Positions 1 through 11,079 of a stretch of 64,000 nt of DNA are shown piece after piece. Source of the DNA: Castanea sativa (lineage: Eukaryota > Streptophyta > Magnoliopsida > Fagales > Fagaceae). The notes under the pieces are model-generated. The model saw nothing but the letters and a program-made list of their open reading frames with translations. It had not been told where the DNA came from and did not search any database. Position numbers and translations under genes: made by a program. Location: NCBI RefSeq assembly GCF_040712315.1, contig NC_134017.1:6354001-6418000 (forward strand), read 5' to 3'. Each line of letters begins with the position of its first letter. Position 1 is the first letter of the stretch.

Positions 1-818
1 GGCTGCTTGTGTCATCACTTACGCATGCTGATGCAGTTTCATGCCTTTATTTCAATGACACTTGGCAAATTTCTATTGGAATCTGAATAGTGATGGCAAA
101 ACCTAGCAGCAGTACGTGACGCTATGTAATTGGTTGTATTTTGTGGACTTGGTAGTATGATGTGTCAGCTTGTGATATGTCGGGAATTTTCCCTCTCTAC
201 ATGTATTTCAAAAAAAAAAAATTTAAAAAGGAAGGGAAAAATGTGTTTTGCATTATATATCTTGGATTTTTGTAATCAAAGTTGGTCACATTATTTTTAC
301 ATAACATGTTTATGTACCTTGTTTAGCCTGGATTATATTATTTTTACTGCACTTTGCTAGTTTTGGCATTATGGTGCATGTTATGTGTGAATTGTTTATA
401 GTTTTTTATTATATGATCTTAATTTTGAAGAAACATGCTTTTGATTGTAAGGACTAAAAAATCCTAAGAGAAATGCATAAATGACCATCTCACCACTGTT
501 TACTAGCCAATCATAAACACCTTAGTGCATATCATAAGATTTTGTGCTTGAGAAAGTGTAGCACATGCACAAAAAAAACATAAGGTGTAGCCTCGGTTAT
601 AATGAATTCAAATAAAATAAAATTAGTTTGTACATTATTGGGCTATAATAATTTCAAATGAAATAAAATCTGTGTGTACATTATGAGGCAAATAAATGAA
701 ACTTCCATTATTGCAAGCTTATTTTCTAGGAGATGTAGGAGTTATATGATGTAACTCTTTAGGTGATAGTCACTTTCAAATTCATGTGATGAATTCTGTA
801 GAAAATGCGATTGATTAC
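1..818. other. AT-rich intergenic DNA, no gene recognised
   Basis: Low-complexity, T- and A-rich sequence with only short ORFs that have no recognisable motif. The last five bases (814-818, ATTAC) are the left target-site duplication of element A. It may belong to the same older repeat that resumes at 6431, since element A split that DNA. Confidence 0.6.
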
Positions 819-1553
819 TGTACGGGACTAGGCCCTAGGCCCCATGGGCCTTGAGCCCAAGCCTCGGTATGGGTCTAGGCCCCAAGCCCCCTGGGCCTCG
901 AGCCCAAGCCTCGGTACGAAGATGGGCCCCAAGCCACGTGGGCCTTCGGCCCAAACCTTGCAACGCGTTATTTGGCCCTACACCCATTTTTGGTCCATCA
1001 GCCTCGGGCCAGACGCCCCAGGGCCTAATCTGTGCACCAAAACTGAAATAGGACCTTGCTAACTTAAATACCATAGGCAAATCCCCCCCCCCCCCCCCCA
1101 ATTGCCTTTAACTTGGTCGGGGACATTGTTGCCCGAAAAACCCCCATACTTAGTTATCAGTAGTGCCTTCGGGAATATCGCTGTCGAGTGGGCTCATGTT
1201 GGTGGGAATCAATTCCAATGCCACTACCAATTTCCTACCAGAACCCACCTGAGGATGATAGAATTAGACCCTTATTTGCATTAGTAAGGAGAGGTAATCA
1301 TGGCACCTCCATTTATCTAGGGCTATAAATAGAAGAAATAGGGGTTGGCAATTTCAGAAAGATACACAAAGAGAAGAGAGAGACTACCATAAGAAGAGGG
1401 AGAGGAACTTAGAGAAATGGAAGAGCTCATAGAGTCTTACGTGATCGTATGGGTCTCAAAGTGAAGGATCACCCATAGTAGGAAACTTAAAGCCCACAAA
1501 ACAAATAAATTGTGAGCCCAAAAATGTTAACTACATATTTTTGGCCCGCAACA
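819..1553 (+). repeat. Element A 5' LTR
   Basis: About 735 bp, paired with 5684-6425. It opens with a GC-rich stretch of repeated 'aggcccc..gggcctcgagcccaagcctcgg' type phrases, carries a homopolymer C run near 1085-1100, and has a TATAAATAG box at about 1324, so the transcription start probably lies near 1350. The ORFs in this stretch are compositional and not genes. Confidence 0.9.
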
Positions 1554-1789
1554 TGGACAGATTGAAGAAACCATCGTGGATGGATTGAAGAAAAGGTTAG
1601 AGGGCGCTAAGGAATGCCCACAATTTGAAGAGATTTTATTATTGATCACCAGTACACGATGTCACATCCTAAGCATAATGTTGTATATTATTAATACGAA
1701 TGTGATGTTTATCCATGCTGGTGTGTCTGTACCTATAACCCCATCGTCAATTAATTCATTTTCCCATCTAACGAATGCGCGGAAAGCTA

Positions 1790-2485
1790 ACGTTAATTAT
1801 TCTAAGGACAGAAGATTGTCCCCAGTCCAATCCCCATCACTAGGTAGGTGGAAATCTAGGCTCTAAATCTTCCTTAAGACAAAAGCATGTCCCCGGTCCG
1901 ATCCCCATCACCTGGTAGGTGGAAACCTAGGCTCCAAATTTACCTTAGGTCAAAAGCCTACCCTCGATCCGATCCTCATCACCGGGTAAATGGAAACCTA
2001 AGCTCTAAAACTACATAAGGACTGAAACTTGCACTCGGTTCGATCTTCATCACCAAGTAGGTGGAAACCTAATCTTAAACTGTATCTAAGGACTGAAACC
2101 TGCTTCCGGTTCGATCTTCATCATCGAGTAGGTGGAACCCTAATCTTAAACTGTATCTAAGGACTGAAACCTGCTTCCGGTTCGATCTTCATCATCGAGC
2201 AGGTGGAAACCTAATCTTAAACTGTATCTAAGGACTAAAACCTGCTCCCGGTTCGATCTTTATCACCAAGAAGGTGGAAACCTAATCTTAAATTGTATCT
2301 AAGGCCTGAAACCTACTCCCAGTTCGATCTTCATCACCGAGCAGGTGGAAACTTAAACTATATCCAAGTGCAGAAACCTACTCTTGGCTCGATCTTCATC
2401 ACCGAGCAGGTGGAAACTATGAATCAAAACATTCATGGGCAGAAACACACTCCTGGCTAGGCTTTAACCACCGGGCAGGAGACTG
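1790..2485 (+). repeat. 71-bp tandem array of element A, about ten units with a dyad in each
   Basis: Units follow the pattern 'gactgaaacctgctcc..ttcgatcttcatcaccgagcaggtgg..' with a 71-bp period (for example 2101 and 2172). The flanks of the TTCGATCTTCATCA core form an inverted repeat of about seven bases (CCTGCTC/GAGCAGG) separated by about 19 bases. Several units differ on both arms in a matching way: ACTTG with CAAGT near 2030, TACCC with GGGTA near 1950. The array sits on the inner side of the antisense gene, the same relative place as the arrays of B, C and D. Confidence 0.85.
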
Positions 2486-3003
2486 CTTTTAGCACAAATG
2501 AAATCAAGCACCGAGGAAGGGCAAACCTAACGGCCCTTCCTAAACATAAAGGCCCACCTTGGACCCAACTTCGATCACCGACGTGGTTCATCCCTCTTGA
2601 ATGAAAGGGTGAGCTTTTATCATAATAAAGGGGTAAACCCCGATGTGGGTACCCAACCATCATGAATGGGAAAGTAAGGTACGATGAGCAGATTAACAAA
2701 CCACAATTATGCATAAACTCGGCAATTATCTACAAATATGGATATGTTTAAAAAAGAAAAGGGGGAGAGAAAAGAGAAAAATATCTAGTTTCCATCTTAA
2801 GAGGACTAATTAAAATAATTCAAAGGTTAAATAATTGTTTTGTCACCACAACCCGGTGACCTAGGTAAACCGAGCACATAACAAAAAAAAAAATATATAA
2901 AAAAAATATAATGATAAAAGAGAGTCTGACACAAGTGGAGCATCAATATTAATACAAAAGGATCAGTAGGCAAAAGCTAGGTAGCGGGTTATCCTGATGC
3001 ATC

Positions 3004-5193
3004 CTAGGCTGGTTGGGTTGTTGGGGGTGTCTGAGCTTGGACATCTTCGGCAGCGGTACGAATGTTGCTGGTGACTTCCATATCTACCAACTCCATATAG
3101 GAGTCAATCGCCCACACCAGCTCTCTCATGCTAGGGGTATCTTCCTCCTCCCCGGCACCGGCTTGACTTTGAATGGGGGGAGGAGGGGCTGGATAGGGTA
3201 TTTTCTTAGGATTCCTCAATGGAGAGTGCTCGGCCACCCCCATTGCCTGTAGGGCAGCCAACCAGCCCTCCCCGAACCCATGATGCTGGGCTTGGTGGAC
3301 AATGGGCTCCACAGAATTTTCAGTCTCCGTGAAGCCTACATTATACCACTCATCCTCACAGGCTTCAATGGCTGTTTTCAGGTCAGCTATATCGTGCCTT
3401 CTCCAATTTGAGCTTAGTTTCCCCCAGTTTAGCCCCCATGTCTGTCAACTTACTTTCTACCGCCAATTGAGCCTTCTCAACAACTTGCACCTTCCTTTCA
3501 GAAACCTCAGCAACTTTGCCCCTCTCCTCCACCGTAGCAACAACAATGTCTTTCAACGCCTTTTCTTGTTCGGTTTCCTTGACAGCCTCTTTTAACCTCT
3601 CGTCAATGACGCAGGTCAGCTACGCGGCCTAATGACATAACAATGATAAAATGATATGTAAAGACAAGAAAGATGCACATGCGTTGCAACAAATGAAAGA
3701 AGAGATAGTAAATTACCGCGATAGCGTGCCATTATAGCCACCTAGCTAGTGTCTCGTCGTCCTGCTTTGAGAAGAAATGAGTATCCTCAAGCAGAAGGAG
3801 ACCTCGCGCTAAACTCTCTGTGACCCTCCCCCCTTTGCCTTGTGCCTACGTCCACACACTGGTAGTCACCGGCAAAGGCCTATCGCCTAATCTAAAGACG
3901 GTCCGCCAACCCTCCTCGGATTGAGAAAAGGACGCCACATTGGTCCCAACCTGGACTGCTGGTTGAGAAACACCAACTGGCTCCTAGATTGTGGGCCCGC
4001 CAGACACAAGGGGTGGGGTCCTCAAGGGAGCGTCGCCCGGAACCCATGGGGGTTTCTTAATAGCACGCTTCCTTTTCTTAGCTTCACTAGTAGGATGAAC
4101 CTGAGGGTGCTGGGCAAAAACCGATCAATGGTCAGCACTCTCTTCTTTACCATCCTTTCTCCTTAACTGGCCTCTATGCCTAAGGGATTAATCGGCTCAG
4201 CTACTTCTAGCTCGGCTACTTAGGTGGGGGCTTCGAGCTCTCCAACAAGCATGTGTTTTTTACGATTCTGAGATACAATTTCAACTGAAATGTCCCTTAT
4301 CGGTGCAAGATCGTCCGCGATAGTGTACTGGGGGCCAAGATCTCGAGCTTCACCAACAGTGAGCGTAGGTGGGAGGAAGTTTGTGTGTCGAACGTCTATG
4401 TATGAGAAAAGCGGACTATCTACCAACAATGCCTAACTGAATGATTTCCAAGTAGTATACACCGGGTTGACGCTGAGTATTAAGTGGGATGCTCAGAGTT
4501 GTCCATCCTCGTGTACAAAAATTTCAAACCTAAGTAGGAAATTAAGATCTCTCACGTGCACGACTCTGAAATCTGGTTCAAATCTTCATCCTTCTGGAAC
4601 AAATTGACAAACAGATTGGTTAACATATAATTAAATAGCTAAGTAAAATATTCAAATTTAAAGCAAATAGAAGTTCTCTGTACCAACCAACACTACGAGG
4701 TAAAAATGGGTAAGGGAGCTCATCGGCAAGCCAATTGCCACTCACTCAGACGAATTCCCCCGTCGAGTTTCTGTTGGAATTGGGAAGGCATGATATTAGC
4801 CGTTCCTGCATATCCCTAGTTTTTAGGTAGTAATCGGTCTTAATGTTTTCGCACAGACAGTACATGAAGTTAATATCATGGTGGTTTAATTGCAGACTAA
4901 ATGTTTGGTTTAACCTATTGACACAACTCACCACTCAGTAAAAATTGGGGGGGAATTGGTTGGGACACAAACCGTAAAATCTAAGGGTGTTTATAATAAG
5001 AGGGTCCACAGGGAACCTAACCCCACCCTCAAGGATAGCCATTAAAGGGAAAAATACTGTGTTTGAGTTGGAATGCCTATGGAGGTCAATCATCCTCATG
5101 ACAGTAGGCAATATCAACATCTCCAGAGACATTATAGGTTGTTCTAAAGCTAGCCAAGGACACTTCAAAAGAGAGGAGGTGAGAATAGCCCAT
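3004..5193 (-). pseudogene. Antisense gene of element A (putative gypsy-type 'transposase' family, PF04195-like), degenerate
   Basis: Runs against the element. The likely ATG is at 5193-5191, right after a 5'-UTR intron (5265-5196, GTAAGT..TTTAG). The N-terminal domain (5193-4720) has a Leu-Glu-Gly-Gly-Val-Arg-Phe-Pro motif, a Pro-Asn-Phe-Tyr motif and a 'HHDINFMY' stretch, similar to the domains at the start of the antisense genes in B and D. A central piece lies at 4429-4220. A Lys/Glu-rich coiled coil reads at about 3600-3360, and the C-terminal piece (3312-3004) is Pro-rich, then acidic. Lesions: a 1-base frameshift near 5090, in-frame TGA codons at about 4935 and 4743 (each explained by CGA to TGA) and further breaks. 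Family membership is recalled, not searched; the function of the family is unknown. Confidence 0.65.
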
Positions 5194-5195
5194 TC

Positions 5196-5265
5196 CTAAA
5201 CTCAAAGATCAAGCAGAAACCAAAAGAAAGAGAGAAGATAGATTAAAAAAGAAAGATAAACTTAC
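5196..5265 (-). other. 5'-UTR intron of the element A antisense gene
   Basis: Read on the minus strand: donor A|GTAAGTTT at 5265, acceptor GAGTTTAG ending at 5196, three bases before the ATG at 5193. A TATATATA box (5386-5395, minus) lies about 190 bases upstream. The antisense genes of B and D have the same arrangement, which supports it. Confidence 0.55.
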
Positions 5266-5385
5266 TGTGGGCTCTAGGGAATGATGTTCTAGGCTGGAGA
5301 ATATGTACACGAGAGAAATGTGCTTGGCAGTGAGGAAACTGAAGAAGAGAGGTTGCAAAAAGTGAAATGGGAAGTCAGGGAAAGC

Positions 5386-5395
5386 TATATATAAA
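5386..5395 (-). promoter_or_regulatory. TATA box of the element A antisense gene
   Basis: TTTATATATA on the minus strand, about 190 bases upstream of the antisense ATG and about 290 bases inside the right LTR. It is distinct from the TATA boxes of the LTRs, which face the other way. Placement matches a core promoter for the antisense gene; not proven. Confidence 0.45.
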
Positions 5396-5683
5396 GGTTA
5401 AAGCATTTAATGAGGTAGAAGGGGGAAAAATCCCCCTAACCTTTTTTGGTAACTCCCTCATAAGTACGGGCATGGTTCACAAACCATCAGACGGTTCGCG
5501 AGCTGTCAGGTCATAAATACTGATGCATGTGACAGCCTAGGGCACTGCTACTTTTAAGAAGGCTTTGATAATCATCTTCTCTGCACAACAAATGATGCTC
5601 AGGATTCTTGGGGGACCATCAACGCCACTTAAATTCTCCTTGATTCGTTCCCGGTAATCTCACACAAATCAAGGAGGGGCTAT

Positions 5684-6425
5684 TGTACGGGGCTAGGCCC
5701 TAGGCCTTATGGGCCTTGAGCCCAAGCCTCGGTACGGGACTAGGCCCCATGGGCCTCGAGCCCAAGCCTCGGTATAGAAATGGGCCCTAGGCCTCGTGGG
5801 CCTTGGGCCCAAACCTTGCGACGCGTTATTTGGCCCTACCCCAATCTTTGGTCTAGCAGCCTTGGGCCGGACACCCCGAGGCCCAATCTGTGCACCAAAA
5901 TTGAAATAGGACCTTGCTAACTTAAATACCACTGGAAAATTCCCCCCCCCCCCCACCCCGATTGTCTTTAACCTAGTCGGGGACATCGTTACCTGAAGAA
6001 CCCCTATACTCAGTTGCCCAGCAGTGCCTTTAGGAATATTGTTGTCAGGCAGGTTCATGATGGTAGGAATCAGTTCCAATGCCACTACCAATTTCCTACC
6101 AGAATCCCACCTAAAGATGATAGAATTGGACCCTTATTTGAACTAGTAAAGAGAGGTAATCATGGCACCTCCACTTATCTAGGGTTATAAATAGAGGAAT
6201 GGAAGGAGAAATGGGGGTTGGCAATTTCAGAGAGACACATAAATAGAAGAGAGAGACTACCATAAGAAGAGGGAGAAAGACTTAGAGAAATGGAAGAGCT
6301 CACAGAGTCTTACATGGTTGTATGGGTCTTAAAGTGAAGGATCATCCATACTAGGAAACTCAAAGCCCACAAAACAAATAGATTGTGAACCCAAAAACGT
6401 TAACTACATATTTTTGGCCTGCACA
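5684..6425 (+). repeat. Element A 3' LTR
   Basis: About 742 bp, paired with 819-1553, preceded by the polypurine tract AAGGAGGGG and followed by the target duplication ATTAC (6426-6430). A TATAAATAG box lies near 6186. Its C run (about 5943-5957) is shorter than that of the left LTR. Confidence 0.9.
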
Positions 6426-6430
6426 ATTAC

Positions 6431-7707
6431 TATTTACTTATTACCTCACATGTATCTCATGTTTTTGCTAGTTGCACACACTATACAAGTTATTCCTTGC
6501 TAAACTTAGTACGTGGTATTGTGTGTGAATGTGTTTTGGCCATCCAAGATTATATGTTCCTTGATGTTAATGCAAAATGTGTTTGATGTTTGGTTTTTGA
6601 GGACAAAGTATGAAAATTTTGTTTGTGGAAGATCTGGGTTAAAATCAACTGTTTTTGAAAATCTTTTTATCTCATTCTCATGCATTCCATTCATGAAACA
6701 TTGAGTTTTGAGGAGTTTCTGCATTAAAATGCCTTGTTTTTCAAAAAAGTGATTTTTCAAGATTTTTGACCGATCGATTTTGTCTCTCGACTAATCGAAA
6801 ATGCAATAAGAAATTAGGTTTGAATCTGCCTGGCTCAATCACTACTCGATTGATGCTAGATCGATCAAATATGTTTTTCAATCGATCGAGGATTATTTTT
6901 GACCGATCGAATTTCGGTCAGAAGGTTTTTAAAAAAGTATTTTTCACGTGCTCATCACTCTTTTTAGACTTTTTCAAAAGTTCTTTTCACTATTCCTTCT
7001 TAACCAATCTGATACAAGCCTATTTTGTAGTTTTCTTCCTAAATTTTTTCAAGTGTTTTTGTCTTCAAGTGCAGGTAAGACCTTCTTACCCATTCTTTTT
7101 CATTAAAATCTCATTTTTCGTGCATTTTCATGCATTTTTATTGAAAAGTTCGAACCTTGGGATTTTGGGAATTTCGTTCAAATCATTTGTTTGTTTGTTT
7201 TTTTTTTTTTTTTTATCAATTTTGTTGAATGGGTTTTTGTTCCTAGATGATATAAATTTGATTCCCATGCATCAATTTGATTAATTTTGTGATTTGAGAA
7301 AAATTGAAATTTCTAGGGCTTGAAACTTTAAGAAATAGGGGATTTTGTTCAATTGGGCTAAAATTGATGAAATTGACTTGTGTTGTTGGTTGATTGTGTC
7401 ATTATGTGATGTTATATAACTAGTGTAATGATAAATTGATCAATTTGTTGTTCTATTGGAAAATGGGTTTTTCAAAATTTGGGGTTTTTGCTCTAAACCT
7501 TTGGGTTCAAGTCAATTGATGTGTTATGAAGTTAAATTGAACAAATGTTAATGCATTAGAGCATGTATCATATGTGCATTTCATTACATGTATCATATAG
7601 ATTGTTATTTATTGAGATTTGTTTTGCTCGAACCTTGTCTAATGCAGTATGCCCTTGTGTTTTTTGTTTTGCTTTTTGTTTTACTTTTTGTCTATTCTCT
7701 TAGCACA
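6431..7707 (+). other. T-rich leader of an old copia-like element, no gene
   Basis: T-rich sequence with repeated 'gatcgat'/'cgatcga' phrases (6770-6915), and a poly-T run near 7198-7215. No LTR start can be seen, so the 5' LTR of the element whose 3' LTR is at 9262 appears to be missing. The long ORFs here are low-complexity and I do not call them. Confidence 0.45.
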
Positions 7708-8804
7708 ATGGGTAGGAAAACTAGGGTCAACAAGAAAAATTCCACCCCCTCTATTCGAACCTGTGATAGTGATAGGTTTCAAACTAAGAAAAACCAAGAG
7801 ACCTATGAGAAACTAAACATTTTTAGGTCAATCTGGGTTGAACGTAAGGTTGTCCTTGATGAGTTAGATTCGGAGATACATAGGAATTTTGAGCGTAGGG
7901 GCTGGTTACCACTCTTAGAGGTTAAACATCCTCCTTCAACTGCTTTGATTAGAGAGTTCTATTCGAACCTCTCTGTTTAGTCTGATACCTCCAACACTCA
8001 GTATGTGAAGAGTTGGATAAAGGAAGAGGAGTATGTCATTACACCCCATGTAGTGGCCTCTACTCTTGGTGTACCTTTGGTATAGCAGCTCATGTATCCA
8101 TACACTGAGACCCCTCCTTTTGATGACATCATGTCTTTCATTACCGGTACCACCATTAGTTGGGGTATTGATCCTCGTATCACTTCTCATGGGCTTATTG
8201 AGCTCAATTATTTATTTATTTTATTGCTTGTCATTCTATTTGGCCTATCTCTCATTTTCATACCATTCCCATTGAGAGATATGTTTTTTTGTATGCCTTA
8301 GTTACTGATGCTTCTATGAGTTTTCCTACTCTTTTTATTTGATCTGTTGTTGAGGTTTATCGGAGTAGTGCAAAATCTCATGGTCTTTTCTTCCCTGTTT
8401 TTATTCATAGGATTCTTTTAGACTTAGGTTAAGAGGATTTTCCAGCGTCTGAGCCAGTACATATCATAGCTTCTATAGGTGCCACCTTTCTTCGGCAAAG
8501 AGCAACTCAGATGAAAGCTAGCTCTAAACGCCCTATAGTTGAGTCTTCTACAGGTGCATCTCGGCCTCCTACATCTAGCGACCCCATTGCTGAGGAGTAT
8601 GTCGATCCTACTACCGCTATTGATCCTCCACCTTCTAATTTTAGTGATGCTTCTATATGGAGTTTGCTGGATACTATGATGATCGTTCATGCGACTCATG
8701 GACATATTTTGGTGGATGTGCTTATTGAGCTTCAGCCTTTGCGAGCAGATTTGGTGAGTGCTAGACATTCTTCTCCACTTCCACCTTTTGATGATGAGTC
8801 CTGA
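7708..8804 (+). pseudogene. Plant 'putative transposon protein' ORF (PF20167-like), degenerate
   Basis: ATG at 7708, final stop at 8802-8804. The first part is basic, followed by a region with the phrases 'RRGWLPLLEV', 'REFYSNLS' and, after an in-frame stop at 7978-7980, 'VITPHVVASTLGVPL' and 'DDIMSFITGTTISWG'. These are typical of the retrotransposon-associated protein family known as 'putative plant transposon protein' (recalled, not searched). A second stop lies at 8083-8085 and frames change near 8210-8510; the Ser/Pro-rich tail (8511-8804) is open. It reads in the same direction as the 3' LTR at 9262. Function of the family is unknown. Confidence 0.6.
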
Positions 8805-9261
8805 TTGCCCTTAGGCAATTCGTCACAAAAAGGGGGAGTACATATGCATTTGATATGGGGAGTTTTGGGTTTTTGTTGATAGGGGGAGTCTTTTTTGTTG
8901 TTATTGGTGTTCTTGTTGTTGGAGTTAGATTGTATTTAAGTGTGTCTATGATGTATTTCTTTTTTATTGGCTCATGATGGGTTGTATATGTTAGGGGGAG
9001 ATACTTTGTTTTTCCGTTTCTATTATTGTTTCTTGTTTCACATTTGATACATTGGTTATTGATTTATATTATGAGGTTATTCATGGTATATGTCTTTTAT
9101 TTTTCTATTTTGTGAAATCAAGAATTTATTTTGTTTTACTTGTATTTTCCACACATGCATTTATGTGTTTGTTGAGTGTTTCAGGAATATATAGGTTAAG
9201 TCAGTCATACTGCTGTCTACACTAGTAATGTGTTTTGTCATGGATTGCCAAAGGGGAAGAT
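8805..9261 (+). other. 3' internal region of the copia-like element with repeated purine tracts
   Basis: Several AGGGGGAG tracts (near 8830, 8882 and 8993) and a final AAGGGGAAGA (9251-9260) directly before the LTR start TGTTAGG. The last is the likely polypurine primer. No ORF of note. Confidence 0.55.
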
Positions 9262-10072
9262 TGTTAGGTTCTAAGACCTTCAGGACTAATATTTTAGGAC
9301 TTCAATTTGTAATGTGTTGGCAAACCATGATCAAAACTTAGAGTCTAGATTTAGGTTGCTCAAAGTGTGTTTAATTGTAAAATTGGGATCAAGTGATTGC
9401 AGGATTGATTGGTGTAAATCTGCAAGGCTCGATCAATCGAACCTCGTGCAGATCAATTTTCTGTAGAATTTTCCAACTCAACCCAAGCTCGGTTTGACAT
9501 GTAGGGTTTTATGTTTTATGTCTCATATAAATAGAAAAACCCTAACTACGTTTTAGAGACTTTTGATATGCTGTATGTGTGAATCTCTTGTGAGATCTAG
9601 AGGTGTTTACCTTCATACATACTTAAGGTTATCAAGATCAAGATTGATGTCAAAAGCTTAGTGATCGCTTCAGTTGATACACAAGAACTTAACTAATATC
9701 TGAAATCTTTGAGTGGAGTCTCAAAGTCACAAGTAGGAGAACTTGTGGTTGCTGTGGATCAAGAGAAAGAAATAGTCTATGGACTTGGCATTTTCACGTG
9801 GTTGTGGTAGTAAGCTTTCTATTCGAGATAGTAATAGGATATTAGTGGTCTAAGTTTTATTGTATAAACTTCAATTCTTTCATAGTGGATCTAGTTTACC
9901 TTGAAGATAGCTAGGTTAAATCCTCCCCAGGTTTTTTACCGGTTTGGTTTTCCTGGTCACTAGATCTTTGTGTTCTTTATATTTCTGCATTATATTTGTT
10001 GTTACACATTGGTTTAACCTAGTGTTAATTAACAAATTTGTTAATAAACTTGGCTTAATATTAGGCCAAACA
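9262..10072 (+). repeat. 3' LTR of a copia-like element
   Basis: Starts TGTTAGGTTCTAAG right after a purine tract and ends ATTAGGCCAAACA (about 811 bp). Start and end resemble the solo LTR at 62796-63731 (TGTTAGG ... GGCCTATCA). No matching 5' LTR and no reverse transcriptase lie in this window, so the element is a truncated or non-autonomous copy. Confidence 0.65.
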
Positions 10073-10286
10073 TATTGTGTTAAGGGGTCTAAATCTTAAG
10101 AATTTATTTATACGTTGAGTTAAATGAAACGTATTGTATGTCATATATATCCATTTCGAATGTTAGTTTCTTTTTTGGAAACTATATTGGTAACTATGAT
10201 TGTATTAATGTATGAGTCAAAGAAAATTATAATATACATTGGAAGTCCTGTCTGCAATGTCAACCCATGCAGGTTGGCCTAGCATA

Positions 10287-10899
10287 CACTACAAAAAAAT
10301 CGTCCTATTGCAGCATTTTTTTCCCGGCACTTTTAAAAACCGCCATAATAGAGGAGCCTGTAGTAGCACTTGTTGAAACCGCTGGTATAGTAAATCCTAT
10401 TACGGCAGCTAAAAACCGGCGCTTTACTAATTGCTATAATAGGAGGCCTATAGCAGCGGTTTCCAAAAACGCTGGTATACGAAGCCCAATAGCAGCGTTT
10501 TATAACCACTGCTATAGGTTAGGTTTATCGTTTTTTTTAATTACTTTAATTTTTGAAAGTATCCTATCCCAACGCTTCAAAAGCATTGGAATATGGTTGT
10601 CCTATCCCAGTGCTCTAAAAGCATTAGAATAGGGTTACTCATTTTCCTTATGGGAGAGATCTATCTCGGTGCCTTTAAAAGCGCTAGAATAGGGTTTACT
10701 CATTCCCTTATGTGATTTACCTATCCTAGCACTTCTAAAAGCACTATAATAGGGTTTACTCCTTCCCTTATGTGATTAACCTATACCAGCACCTTTATGT
10801 AATTGACCTATAACAGCGCTTTCAAAAGCACTAGAATAGGGTTTACTCATTCCCTTGAGTGACCTATCCCATCGCTTTTAAAAGTGTTGGGATAGGTAA
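10287..10899 (+). mobile_element. CACTA (En/Spm) transposon end with palindromic subterminal repeats
   Basis: Begins CACTACAAAAAAATCG, the classic CACTA terminal sequence. It is followed by at least eight imperfect palindromes of the form 'CCTATCCCAGCGCTTTTAAAAGCGCTGGAATAGG'-like halves; the last, at 10865-10898, folds almost perfectly on itself. Such subterminal arrays bind the transposase in known CACTA elements. No transposase and no opposite terminus (TTTTTGTAGTG) was found, so this is a one-ended or deleted copy. Confidence 0.7.
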
Positions 10900-11079
10900 A
10901 TCACAATGCCCCCATAAATCACAATCGAAAAAATGACCACAATGCCCTTGTAACCACAAAAAATATCCAACATACACCGGATACCGAAAAAAAGACCAAT
11001 GCATCGCAGAAACAAAAAAAAAAAAAAAAAAAAAGATTGAATTACCTCTAAAACCTAAAAATGATTGAATTACCTCTAA

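Larger units (their letters stand above)
819..6425 (+). mobile_element. Element A: non-autonomous Tat-like LTR retrotransposon without gag-pol
   Basis: Two related LTRs (819-1553 and 5684-6425) start TGTACGGG and end in CA, and the whole is bracketed by the 5-bp target duplication ATTAC (814-818 and 6426-6430). A purine tract AAGGAGGGG at 5671-5679 lies just before the right LTR, and a TATA box lies in each LTR on the plus strand, so the element reads left to right. The 4.1-kb interior shows no gag, protease, reverse transcriptase or integrase. It holds a 71-bp tandem array and, on the opposite strand, a broken gene homologous to the antisense genes of elements B and D. I infer a gag-pol deletion derivative, mobilised in trans. 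The LTRs differ visibly and by several indels, so it is older than B. Confidence 0.9.

Noticed and set aside
1084..1100. C homopolymer as a G-quadruplex or regulatory element
   Set aside because: A single long C run of different length in both LTRs is better explained by slippage or sequencing uncertainty.
835..1101. ORFs on both strands in the LTR of element A, about 60-90 codons
   Set aside because: They come from repetitive GC-rich 'gggcc' phrases and a C run; no domain and no conservation with the other LTR's frame.
1554..1575. Primer binding site of element A at TGGACAGATTGAAG
   Set aside because: It starts with TGG at the right place, but does not match the TGGCGCC type of B, C and D or the common TGGTATCAGAGC type, so I leave it uncalled.
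6766..7284. 172-codon ORF rich in Phe and Leu, possible membrane protein
   Set aside because: T-rich non-coding composition in the leader of a copia-like element; no conserved motif.
10267..10632. 121-codon ORF at the CACTA end
   Set aside because: It runs through the palindromic subterminal repeats and has no transposase motif.
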